A stretch of 15,838 nucleotides of DNA. It comes from Phycisphaerales bacterium UBA1926 (GTDB taxonomy: Bacteria; Planctomycetota; Phycisphaerae; Phycisphaerales; UBA1924). The translations under genes and the position numbers were made by a program. Positions 1-5,894 of the stretch are shown here, piece by piece (within the stretch, counting starts at the first letter, position 1; each line of letters begins with the position of its first letter). The notes under the pieces are model-generated. The model was not told where the DNA came from, made no database searches, and saw only the letters and a list, made by a program, of their open reading frames with translations. The DNA lies in contig DDFO01000011.1 of the NCBI GenBank assembly GCA_002337215.1, positions 1 through 15,838 on the forward strand. Reading direction: 5' to 3'.

Positions 1-972
1 CTGGCGGAGGCCAGCGACTCAAAAGGCTCTCCCTCTCACGCCCCGTCAACCCTCCTCGACCTCCTCACCGATCCCGCCCTCACCATCCCCCAACTCTGCG
101 ACCACCTCAGTCTGTCCCCAACCCAACTCGCCGAAGCCCTCAGCCAAGGCCACCTCGCGCAACTCCTCAGCGCCGCGCGCACCATCGCCGCCGCCCGCGC
201 CGACCTGATCGAACACCAGGCCCGCACAGACGCCACCGACGCCCTGCGTCACATCACACTCAACGAAAACGCATCACCCGAGACCCGCCGCAAGGCCGCG
301 ACCACGCTCCTCCGCGCGTCTCACACCAACAGCCGCCCCAGCAGGCGGCCGAGCCCGACCGGGCAGCCACCCCGCGCAACGACCCGCACACAGACCCGCA
401 CGCCGCGCGCCAGCCCCGCCCCTCACGCCGACCGCAGCACCCAGAGCGCGTACACAACGCCCGGCACAAACGCGCACAGCGTCAGCATCACGCACACAAA
501 GAACTCGCTGCCCGCGCCCTTCCGCAGCCCCACCGCAAGCGGCGGGAGAAACAGCGCAAGCAGCACCATTGTCACCCGGGGCGACAACGCCATCACAGAG
601 CCCCAATCAGCCGGACTCGGCTCACTTGAAGATGCAGTACAGCGCGTGCAGCAGGCCGGGCAGATAGAACAGAATCGTGAGAACGATGTTCAGGATCAGC
701 GCGCCGCCGATGCCCTTCTTGAGCCCCACCGCCAGCGGCGGGATCAGGATCGCGATGATCACGAGCAACAGCACGTTGGTATCAGCCTCAGCCATGCGAG
801 AGTCCCCTCGTTACAAGCCATTCGGTCCGGATTGAAGAGTCGTTCCCACGCGCCCGAAACACAGAACGAGCCGGATGAAGACACACGATACCGAGTCCCG
901 AGGCAACCCGCCGGGCCGCCACCGACTCACCCCCTCATTCTTGGTAGTTCTAGGTCCGCCGAACCAACCTGA
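1..972 (+). CDS. Hypothetical protein with HTH-like N-terminal part (5' end missing; C-terminus uncertain)
   Basis: The frame starting at base 1 is open without a start codon, so the gene begins before the window. Bases 1-330 look truly coding: strong C/G third positions and an alpha-helical translation including DLLTDPALTIPQLCDHLSLS, which resembles the recognition region of a helix-turn-helix, then a basic helical stretch (PETRRKAATTLLRA). After about base 330 the translation becomes a low-complexity Pro/Arg/Ser/Thr tail. The first in-frame stop is at 970-972, so the formal ORF runs antisense through two YqaE-type genes (423-593 and 622-795). Either the protein has a long disordered tail overlapping them, or a frameshift hides the true end; no plus-strand frame has a stop between 330 and 626, so a frameshift alone would not remove the overlap. 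Possibly a small DNA-binding protein; I do not recognise the family. Confidence is high for coding in 1-330 and low for the end. Confidence 0.5.
   Translation: MAEASDSKGSPSHAPSTLLDLLTDPALTIPQLCDHLSLSPTQLAEALSQGHLAQLLSAARTIAAARADLIEHQARTDATDALRHITLNENASPETRRKAATTLLRASHTNSRPSRRPSPTGQPPRATTRTQTRTPRASPAPHADRSTQSAYTTPGTNAHSVSITHTKNSLPAPFRSPTASGGRNSASSTIVTRGDNAITEPQSAGLGSLEDAVQRVQQAGQIEQNRENDVQDQRAADALLEPHRQRRDQDRDDHEQQHVGISLSHARVPSLQAIRSGLKSRSHAPETQNEPDEDTRYRVPRQPAGPPPTHPLILGSSRSAEPT
423..593 (-). CDS. YqaE/Pmp3-family small membrane protein, paralog 1
   Basis: A 56-residue protein starting at ATG 591-593 and ending at TGA 423-425. It carries the family hallmark LFLPPLAVGLRKG near residues 14-26, between two hydrophobic segments (about 8-22 and 31-52); the second segment ends in FVPGVVYALWVLR. 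Family members (UPF0057/Pmp3/YqaE, usually 50-60 residues) are two-span membrane proteins linked to salt, cold or membrane stress. It lies 28 bp downstream of, and on the same strand as, a second copy (622-795), so the two are probably cotranscribed. The core matches that copy closely (PPLAVGL followed by R/K-KG). It differs in lacking the acidic N-terminus and in having extra Cys residues. No strong ribosome site is visible; a GGGG lies about 9 nt upstream, and a GTG or coupling from the upstream copy is possible. It is antisense to the tail of the open frame from base 1. Confidence 0.75.
   Translation of the reverse strand: MALSPRVTMVLLALFLPPLAVGLRKGAGSEFFVCVMLTLCAFVPGVVYALWVLRSA
622..795 (-). 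CDS. YqaE/Pmp3-family small membrane protein, paralog 2
   Basis: A 57-residue protein from ATG 793-795 to TGA 622-624. The sequence is a textbook Pmp3/YqaE protein: a short acidic start (MAEADTN), a first hydrophobic span (about residues 8-24) containing ILIPPLAVGLKKG at 17-29, and a second span (about 31-54) ending in FYLPGLLHALYCIFK. The start is supported by a GAGGGGA ribosome site at 803-809, 7 nt upstream. The family consists of two-pass inner-membrane proteins associated with cation or membrane-potential stress in yeast, plants and bacteria; the biochemical role is not settled. It is the first gene of a two-gene tandem with paralog 1 (28 bp gap). The start faces the LuxR-type gene at 985 across 189 bp, which must hold its promoter. 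I could not pick a convincing -10/-35 pair there. Confidence 0.88.
   Translation of the reverse strand: MAEADTNVLLLVIIAILIPPLAVGLKKGIGGALILNIVLTILFYLPGLLHALYCIFK
803..809 (-). promoter_or_regulatory. Shine-Dalgarno site of YqaE paralog 2
   Basis: On the minus strand the bases read GAGGGGA, 7 nt before the ATG at 795. This near-consensus ribosome site fixes the start of a gene only 57 codons long and supports that it is expressed from this strand. Confidence 0.65.
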
Positions 973-978
973 TACAAT
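970..978 (+). promoter_or_regulatory. Extended -10 promoter, probably giving a leaderless LuxR transcript
   Basis: TGATACAAT is an extended -10 element (TGn followed by TACAAT at 973-978). Exactly six bases (TGAGAG) separate it from the ATG at 985, so a normal start site 7 nt past the hexamer would be the A of the start codon. No good -35 box lies 16-18 bp upstream, which fits an extended -10 promoter. There is no room for a ribosome-binding site downstream of this start point. Confidence 0.5.
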
Positions 979-984
979 TGAGAG

Positions 985-1731
985 ATGAGCCCCAACGCAC
1001 GCCGGTTGAACGGCGGCCCCCAGCCTCGTGGCGATCCCGACGAGGCTCGCGCCGCCGGTCACAACAGCCCGGCATTCACGACCATGTCTCCCGCGGCCTT
1101 CGCCCCGATGAACGGCATGCCCGGTGTCGCCGCCCTCGCACGCGACGCCGAATGGCGATTGCTCTGGTGCAACCGCTTCTACGCCGAACTCTGCGGCCGA
1201 ACAGAAGACCAGATGATCGGCACGACCATGGCCGACTACATGCCCGCCGAACTCGCCCACGAACGCGAATCCCAGATGACCCCGGCCCGCGACCAGGGCA
1301 AACTGGTCGCCTACTACCAACTCTGGCACGGCTCCCGCTGGTTCACCCGCATCTGGCCTCTCGACCCCACCTCGTTCGGAAAACGCGGCGTCTTCGTCAT
1401 CATCCAATCGATCGCCCAGGACAACACCGTCCACCACCACGACGCCGCCCACGACGCCGCCGTCCTGAGCACCAGCGATCTCGACGAACTCAGCGTGCTC
1501 TCGCCTCGCGAACTGGAAATCTTCTACCACCTCGCCTGCGGCCTCACGAGCGCCGAGATCGCGTCGATCCTCTTCCGCTCCACGCGGACCATCGAGCAGC
1601 ACGCCAACCAGATCTACAAGAAGCTCGGGTTGACCTCGCGCGCACAAGTGACGAAGTTCGCCGTCGAACGCGGCATCGTCGCGTTCAGCGGGGAGGAATG
1701 GCGGCGGATCGTTGAGAGCCGAACTGACTGA
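985..1731 (+). CDS. PAS-like sensor/LuxR-type transcriptional regulator
   Basis: 248 residues. The N-terminus (1-45) is disordered and Pro/Ala-rich. Residues about 48-145 look like a PAS-type sensory fold: ARDAEWRLLWCNRFYAELCG followed by TEDQMIGTTMADYMP matches the usual 'what the model sees / how it moved on' pattern of PAS domains, then a beta-rich stretch ending VFVIIQSI. Residues 169-233 are a GerE/LuxR helix-turn-helix: LSPRELEIFYHLACGLTSAEIA, STRTIEQHANQIYKKLGL, SRAQV. The protein should be a cytoplasmic DNA-binding regulator responding to a small ligand or cofactor; no receiver domain is present, so it is not a classical response regulator. No kinase or target gene is adjacent, so it is an orphan. 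The ATG at 985 is preferred over the overlapping frame at 978 because it gives the domains and sits at the expected start of a leaderless transcript. Confidence 0.9.
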   Translation: MSPNARRLNGGPQPRGDPDEARAAGHNSPAFTTMSPAAFAPMNGMPGVAALARDAEWRLLWCNRFYAELCGRTEDQMIGTTMADYMPAELAHERESQMTPARDQGKLVAYYQLWHGSRWFTRIWPLDPTSFGKRGVFVIIQSIAQDNTVHHHDAAHDAAVLSTSDLDELSVLSPRELEIFYHLACGLTSAEIASILFRSTRTIEQHANQIYKKLGLTSRAQVTKFAVERGIVAFSGEEWRRIVESRTD

Positions 1732-1737
1732 GCGACT

Positions 1738-2058
1738 TCAGTCGGCGGCGATTTCGTACGCGGCAATGATGTCGGCGTGGGCAACGGAGGGGTCGAAGAA
1801 TTCTGATCTCGCGGCCTGATAGTCAGGATCGCCGAAGAACTCGTCCATGACAGCCTTGCTCGGGAACGACAGGACGAAGACCCTGTTGACGGCGGGGTCG
1901 CCCTCGGCAAGGGATTCGCTGACGCGGTAGTCCCGGCGGAAGAAGCCCCCTTTTCCGCGGAGGATCGGTCCCATCCGGGCGCGATACGCCGCGTATGTCC
2001 TCTCATCGGTGACGTGGAGACCAACGAGGACTTCGTGGCGAGATGCGGCGTTTGTCAT
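1738..2058 (-). CDS. DUF1330 family protein
   Basis: 106 residues from ATG 2056-2058. The sequence follows the DUF1330 pattern, a small dimeric alpha/beta-barrel (ferredoxin-like) fold: VGLHVTDERTYAAYRARMGPIL, then GGFFRRDYRV, then RVFVLSFPSKAVMDEFFGDPDY, then FEPSVA-like (FFDPSVAHADIIAAYE). The function of the family is unknown; the fold resembles small monooxygenase/dimerisation domains. An upstream ATG would give 199 residues, but that extension runs through the lipoprotein gene in another frame, so the short start is right. It begins 10 bp after the stop of the lipoprotein gene, suggesting one transcript. It converges with the LuxR gene, leaving only 6 bp, so no separate terminator fits between them. 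Confidence 0.82.
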   Translation of the reverse strand: MTNAASRHEVLVGLHVTDERTYAAYRARMGPILRGKGGFFRRDYRVSESLAEGDPAVNRVFVLSFPSKAVMDEFFGDPDYQAARSEFFDPSVAHADIIAAYEIAAD

Positions 2059-2068
2059 CGCGTGGTGC

Positions 2069-2668
2069 TCACTGCTTGCGGCGGAGATTGAATGACATCT
2101 CGTTCGCGGTGGCGCCGGATTTGTCCATCGAGATCCAATCCTGACGGATGCGGTCGTCGCCGAGGAAGACAACGCGGAGCGATCCCATGACGTGGTCGTG
2201 GTCGGGGCGGAGGTTGGAGACGCTGTCGAAGGCGTACTCGATCGCGGGGCCGTCGGGGGTCTTGCTGAGTCCCTTGGCGACCATCCGGGGCTGGTTGCCG
2301 ATGGCGCAGTAATGGGTGACGACGGCGTCGGTGCCATCCATGTGGTAGAGGTTGGTCATCTCGCTGGGTGATCCGGGGAACATGATCTCACGGACGACGG
2401 AGCCGTTGGAGGAGACGCTGAAGACGGAGGCGGTCATCCAGTCGCCGTTCTCGTCTTGCATCTCCCACTCGCCTTCGAGGGCTTCGATCTTGGACATCAT
2501 GATGTCGTCGGTGGCACGGTTCGCGGCCTTGGGCGCGAGCGGTGCGGTCGTGGAAGCGTCGGTGCTGGAGTCGGTGGCGCAGCCGGCAATGGTTGCGAGC
2601 AGGATGAGCGCGGCGGGGATCGACTTGCTGGTCGCGCTGATGGGTCGGCGTGCGGTCTTCGCGTTCAT
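2069..2668 (-). CDS. Putative lipoprotein, DUF1579-like beta-barrel domain
   Basis: 199 residues from ATG 2666-2668, chosen over the longer 221-residue frame because an AAAGGGAA ribosome site lies just upstream (2672-2679) and the protein then starts with a proper signal: basic n-region (KTARR), hydrophobic core (AALILLATIAG) and lipobox Cys at residue 30. A Ser/Thr/Ala-rich linker (31-50) leads to the mature domain, starting MMSKIEALEGEWEM. That opening ('length of loss' type LxGxW), repeated beta strands and the end DDRIRQDWISMDKSG resemble DUF1579/lipocalin-like proteins that may bind a small hydrophobic ligand; no catalytic motif is visible. It should sit anchored in the membrane facing the periplasm. 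It lies 62 bp downstream of the ABC permease and 10 bp upstream of the DUF1330 gene. Family assignment is tentative; lipoprotein status is well supported. Confidence 0.78.
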   Translation of the reverse strand: MNAKTARRPISATSKSIPAALILLATIAGCATDSSTDASTTAPLAPKAANRATDDIMMSKIEALEGEWEMQDENGDWMTASVFSVSSNGSVVREIMFPGSPSEMTNLYHMDGTDAVVTHYCAIGNQPRMVAKGLSKTPDGPAIEYAFDSVSNLRPDHDHVMGSLRVVFLGDDRIRQDWISMDKSGATANEMSFNLRRKQ

Positions 2669-2708
2669 GGATTCCCTTTCGCGTGTCGGTGGAGGGGGGT
2701 GCCGGGCG

Positions 2709-2737
2709 AGTGTACCGCGCGACGGCCGGATCAAAAA
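2709..2737 (-). promoter_or_regulatory. Candidate promoter of the lipoprotein-DUF1330 unit
   Basis: On the minus strand, TACACT (2709-2714) resembles a -10 box. TTTTGA (2731-2736) lies 16 bp upstream as a weak -35 and includes the stop codon of the permease gene. The predicted start near 2702 would give a leader of about 34 nt carrying the AAGGGA ribosome site. If real, the lipoprotein gene can be transcribed separately from the exporter genes. Confidence 0.35.
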
Positions 2738-3912
2738 TCCCGTCGGACGAAGATGATGCCGCTGAGGATGAGCATCACGGCCTCGAAGGCGAGGGAGGTG
2801 CCGAGGATCCAGGTGACATTGCGGTTGCGCATCTCTTCCTGAAGGCGGCTCTGAACGCGTGGGTCGGGGGCTCCTGGCCCGCGTTCGCTGGGGAGCTGGT
2901 CCTCGTCGATCTTGAAGCCGTTCTGCCTTGCCATGAGGACGGCGAGCTCGTCGCCGGTGACGAGGTAGCGATCAAGGAGCCCGATGGTCTCGCCTGTCTT
3001 GGGGAGGATGGTCTTGATGAGGACGACACGGTCGGTCCAGGTTGACCAGGTCTGCTGGGCCTCTTCGGCTCGCTGGAGATCGGCCCGTGTGCGGGTGATC
3101 ATCGGGAACGCGGCCTTGCGTCGGTCTTCGGGGTCGGTGATCGGGTTGCCCTCGTTGTCTTCGATGGGCTCTCCGGATTCGAGGATCCGCTCGACCTGCT
3201 CGTCGGCTCGTTTGTTCTGGTTGGCGAGGCGTGCCTCGAGCGTCTCGACCTCGACATCAAACTGGACTTTCTGCTGGAGGACGAGGACATCGGTCGCGTT
3301 GACGGCGAAGACGACGAACCAGAGGAGGATTGTGACGAGCAGGCTGGCGACCGTTGATCGCGTGATAAGCCCGAGCAGGACGCAGACGGAGAACAGGTAA
3401 CTGAAGAAGAGGACCACCAGCGGGATCGCCATGAACAGGCCGAACTCGGTGGTGCCCCCTCTGATCCACATGACGAGGAAGCAGCCTGTGCTGAATACGG
3501 CGACCTGGAGCGTGGCGAAGCCGAGCCCGAAGATGTACTTGGTCAGGAAGAGCCGGGTGCGCGAGATGGGCTTGGAGATCATGGTCTCGATGGAGCCCCC
3601 GGCGACGAGGTCTGGGATGATGCCGGCGGTGGAGACGAGGGCGAGGATGGTTGCGATCCAGGAGAGCCAGAAGGGGGTTCCCCAGGTGACGAACTGGAAC
3701 TTGTAGAAGAGTTCGGGGGAGACCCGTTCAGAGTTGAAGAATGGATTGTCAAAGGTCCAGTGCCAGAACGACGGGCCTTTTTCGTTGATGCCGAGCGACG
3801 CGAAGAGGGCGACGACGAGGAGGTTGAGCCCCATCGTGATCCAGAAGAGCTTGCGGGCGTTGAGCTCGCGGTAGGCGTCGATGAGCATCGCCTTGGTTTG
3901 GGTGATGATCAC
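2731..3912 (-). CDS. ABC-2 type transporter permease with large extracytoplasmic loop
   Basis: 393 residues. Hydrophobic segments lie at about 22-43, 80-104, 126-150, 157-183, 187-211 and 367-389, giving six spans. After span 2 comes GGSIETMISKPISRTRLFLTKYIFG, the conserved cytoplasmic motif of ABC-2 permeases of the NatB/YhaP-like, gliding-associated group. Between spans 5 and 6 is a soluble region of about 150 residues (215-365), charged and heptad-like in its first part (VETLEARLANQNKRADEQVERI), so a coiled coil followed by a small domain, probably outside the cytoplasm. The start ATG overlaps the stop of the ATPase gene by 4 bp, so the two are translationally coupled and make one exporter. 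The substrate cannot be told from sequence. The C-terminus ends right after span 6 (VRRDF). Confidence 0.9.
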   Translation of the reverse strand: MIITQTKAMLIDAYRELNARKLFWITMGLNLLVVALFASLGINEKGPSFWHWTFDNPFFNSERVSPELFYKFQFVTWGTPFWLSWIATILALVSTAGIIPDLVAGGSIETMISKPISRTRLFLTKYIFGLGFATLQVAVFSTGCFLVMWIRGGTTEFGLFMAIPLVVLFFSYLFSVCVLLGLITRSTVASLLVTILLWFVVFAVNATDVLVLQQKVQFDVEVETLEARLANQNKRADEQVERILESGEPIEDNEGNPITDPEDRRKAAFPMITRTRADLQRAEEAQQTWSTWTDRVVLIKTILPKTGETIGLLDRYLVTGDELAVLMARQNGFKIDEDQLPSERGPGAPDPRVQSRLQEEMRNRNVTWILGTSLAFEAVMLILSGIIFVRRDF

Positions 3913-5078
3913 AGTTCACCCCCATTGTCTTCGTCGCGACCCTCCGGTCGCGAGGGGGGCGGTGACTTTGGTTTGTTCCGGATCGAACTGTTTTCTCTGA
4001 TGGCACCGGGACCGATGGATTCGCCGGTGTCGGGGTTCTCGATGGCTGCCATGAAGAGGTCTTCGAGCGAGGGGCGGTGGCGGGAGAGGGTCTTGATGGT
4101 GTGGCCTCCGTCGACGAGTGCTTTGACGATGGGGCGGACGGCCTCGGGGTCGGCGGTGCCGATGCGGAGGGACTCGCGGTTGATCTCGATCCATTCGCCG
4201 GTGGTGAGTTCGCCTCGGGCGGCCGAGACGCGGGCGAGGTTGGCCGGGCGGCCGGCGTGCTGGGGCGGGGGCTGATGAGCAGACTGCGCCTGTTCGGATG
4301 GGGTCGGGAGCTGCTTGACGATTCCCGTGTTGGGGAGGGCGGTTCGCATCGCGGCTTCGAGTCGCTCGGGGTCGCCTGCGAGTTCGATGTGGTAGTGCTC
4401 CTGGCCTTCGGTGAGCTCGTCGATGGTGCCCTGCTGGGCGACGAGGCCCTGGACCATGATCGCGACGCGGTCGCAGACCATCTCGAGCTCGCTGAGCAGG
4501 TGGGAATTGATGAAGACGGTTCGGCCCTCGTCTTTGAGTTGCTGGCAGATGCCCCGGATGTCGCGGCGGCCCTTCGGATCGACGCCGTCCGTGGGCTCGT
4601 CGAGCAACACGAGGTCGGGATCGTTCATGAGGGCCTGAGCGAGGCCGACGCGCTGGCGCATGCCCTTGGAGTATTGCTTGATCCGTTTCGTGGACCAGTC
4701 CTGCATGCCGACGAGTTCGAGGAGTTGGCCGATTCGTTGCTTGCGGGTCTTTCGGGGTATGCCTGCCATGCCCCCGTAGAAGTCGAGCACCTGCCAGCCT
4801 TTGAGGTAGTCGGGGAAGCGGTGGTGCTCGGGGAGATAGCCGACGCGGGCGAGGGTGGACTTGTCGGTGACGGGCTTGCCGAGGACGGTGCCGGAGACCG
4901 TGGAGGGTCGGATGACGGTCATGAGGATCTTGACGAGGGTGGACTTGCCGGCGCCGTTGGGGCCCAGGAGGCCGAACACTTCGCCCCGGCCGACGTGGAG
5001 GTCGACGCCTCGGAGTGCGTGGATTTTTCCTTTGTAGGTTTTGGAGGCGTTGGAGATGTCGATGGCGAGGTTGGTCAT
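3909..5078 (-). CDS. ABC transporter ATP-binding protein
   Basis: 389 residues from ATG 5076-5078; a 419-residue version is possible, but its extra 30 residues are encoded by repeat-like intergenic sequence. The nucleotide-binding domain is complete: Walker A GPNGAGKST at 39-47, Q-loop region near 83-90 (PEHHRFPDYL), signature YSKGMRQR at 136-143, Walker B LVLLDEP at 156-162, switch His at 193 (NSH). This is the ABC-2 exporter type (CcmA/NatA/GldA-like), working with the permease it overlaps by 4 bp. Beyond residue 245 comes an unusual second half: a regulatory-type domain interrupted by a Pro/Gln/Ala linker (about 255-290) and a charged tail rich in Pro, Arg, Glu and Asp (about 365-389). The tail is encoded partly by a perfect palindrome (3934-3953). 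It acts in the cytoplasm; the substrate is unknown. Confidence 0.93.
   Translation of the reverse strand: MTNLAIDISNASKTYKGKIHALRGVDLHVGRGEVFGLLGPNGAGKSTLVKILMTVIRPSTVSGTVLGKPVTDKSTLARVGYLPEHHRFPDYLKGWQVLDFYGGMAGIPRKTRKQRIGQLLELVGMQDWSTKRIKQYSKGMRQRVGLAQALMNDPDLVLLDEPTDGVDPKGRRDIRGICQQLKDEGRTVFINSHLLSELEMVCDRVAIMVQGLVAQQGTIDELTEGQEHYHIELAGDPERLEAAMRTALPNTGIVKQLPTPSEQAQSAHQPPPQHAGRPANLARVSAARGELTTGEWIEINRESLRIGTADPEAVRPIVKALVDGGHTIKTLSRHRPSLEDLFMAAIENPDTGESIGPGAIRENSSIRNKPKSPPPSRPEGRDEDNGGEL
3934..3953. repeat. Perfect 8-bp palindrome inside the 3' end of the ATPase gene
   Basis: TCGCGACC (3934-3941), loop CTCC, GGTCGCGA (3946-3953). The stem is perfect and lies within the codons for the charged C-terminal tail of the ATPase, 25 bp before its stop. 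It may be a REP-like dispersed palindrome that has become coding, or an RNA hairpin modulating expression of the downstream permease. Only the palindrome itself is seen; the rest is inference. Confidence 0.5.
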
Positions 5079-5095
5079 TGGGGGTTCCGGGTATG

Positions 5096-5122
5096 AACGC
5101 GGAGGCACGGAGGCCGCGAGAG
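5096..5122. repeat. Possible dispersed GC-rich repeat (AACGCGGAGGCACGGAGG type)
   Basis: The bases AACGCGGAGGCACGGAGG followed by CCGCGAGAG form a quasi-periodic run of GGAGGC-like units. From memory, strings of this type (ACGCAGAGGCACAGAGGC and variants) occur as dispersed intergenic repeats in planctomycete and other genomes. It fills most of the leader between the methyltransferase and ATPase genes. Only one copy is seen in this window, so its repeat status rests on recall. Confidence 0.35.
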
Positions 5123-5143
5123 GGGAGGGTTGCTTCTGATTCG

Positions 5144-5162
5144 CACGGCCGGGACGGCCGTG
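5144..5162. repeat. Perfect 8-bp palindrome, hairpin-forming, between methyltransferase and ATPase genes
   Basis: CACGGCCG (5144-5151), loop GGA, CGGCCGTG (5155-5162), 21 bp after the methyltransferase stop on the minus strand. The stem would be very stable, but no T-run follows on either strand, so it is not a classical intrinsic terminator. A REP-like dispersed palindrome or a transcript-end stabiliser are the likeliest readings. Confidence 0.5.
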
Positions 5163-5183
5163 GCACATTGAGACAGTCTCCCG

Positions 5184-5879
5184 TCAGGCACCGGCGGGTT
5201 TTCGGGCGACGATGTGGAAGACGTGCCAGTGCTTGTCTTGTCCTTCGGCATCGGTGGCGTCTTTTTCATCTTCGACGAAGTGTTCGAGGTCGAAGGGGGC
5301 GAGGAGGGCCTCGACCTCGGCTTTGGTGAAGTGGGAGCGATCGGGGAGTGTCGCCCAGGTGTCGCGGTCGCCGAAGAGTTGGCCGGCGAATCGGCCTCCC
5401 GGTTCGATGGCGTGGGTGATGATGGTCCAGAGTGCGTGAAATCGGTCGGGGTGACAGAAGGGGAGCGAGAAACTGGCGTTGAGGAAGTCGCAGCCGGGGA
5501 TGGCGCATTCCTCGAAGGGTTCGCAGCGTGCGTCGATGGCTGGGTGTTCGAGGATGTTTCGCGTTTTCATGTGTTCGAACGCGGAGGGGTTGCCGTCGAT
5601 GGCGATGACGCGCCAGCCGCGTTCGAGGATGGCCTGAGCGTCTCGGCCTTCGCCGCAGCCGAGATCGACGGCGAGGGGGATTCGGGCGTCGGCGGTTGCG
5701 ATTTTCTCGGCATCGGGGATGCCTTCTTTGGCGAACGCGTCGAGAGCGAGGGTCGTGGTGTCGCGGGGGCCCTTGCCCTCCATGACGGCGAAGTAGGCGG
5801 GCCAGTTTCTCGTAAAGCCGAACCGGAAGGCCGGGGCGGGCTGGTCGGGTTGGTTTTCTGTGGTTGGGTCGGATGACAT
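5184..5879 (-). CDS. Class I SAM-dependent methyltransferase (TehB-like)
   Basis: 231 residues from ATG 5877-5879. The Rossmann-fold methyltransferase motifs are clear: motif I VDLGCGEGRDAQAI at 71-84, the acidic ribose-binding residue in VIAIDGNPSAFEHM (Asp95), and a motif IV-like region DFLNASFSLPFCHPDRF (131-147) followed by the HAIEPGGRFAGQLFGDRDTW strand-turn region (156-175). The length and the GCGEGRDA motif fit the TehB/tellurite-resistance-like and related small-molecule methyltransferases. The substrate is unknown. A longer frame (274 residues) would run into the divergent UbiD gene and is not needed. The gene is first in a run of minus-strand genes; 105 bp separate it from the ATPase gene, so cotranscription is possible but not shown. 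Its start lies only 10 bp from the UbiD start on the other strand. Confidence 0.88.
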   Translation of the reverse strand: MSSDPTTENQPDQPAPAFRFGFTRNWPAYFAVMEGKGPRDTTTLALDAFAKEGIPDAEKIATADARIPLAVDLGCGEGRDAQAILERGWRVIAIDGNPSAFEHMKTRNILEHPAIDARCEPFEECAIPGCDFLNASFSLPFCHPDRFHALWTIITHAIEPGGRFAGQLFGDRDTWATLPDRSHFTKAEVEALLAPFDLEHFVEDEKDATDAEGQDKHWHVFHIVARKPAGA

Positions 5880-5888
5880 AGGGTTGTG

Positions 5889-5894
5889 AATGTA
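5889..5894 (-). promoter_or_regulatory. Candidate -10 box of the methyltransferase gene, overlapping the UbiD start codon
   Basis: On the minus strand the hexamer reads TACATT and ends 9 nt before the methyltransferase ATG. It covers the plus-strand ATG of the UbiD gene (5890-5892). A start site 7 nt past it would give a leader of about 3 nt, so nearly leaderless. No convincing -35 was found. Confidence 0.3.

Noticed and set aside
811..1647. Minus-strand open frame of 278 codons opposite the LuxR gene
   Set aside because: Its translation has the Gly/Val/Asp-rich look of an antisense shadow, while the plus strand has clear PAS and LuxR motifs and a promoter.
5144..5162. Intrinsic terminator for the methyltransferase gene
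   Set aside because: The stem is strong, but no T-run follows on either strand.
3916..5166. Minus-strand 416-codon frame overlapping the ATPase
   Set aside because: Arg/Pro-rich shifted frame; the other frame has the complete set of ATPase motifs.
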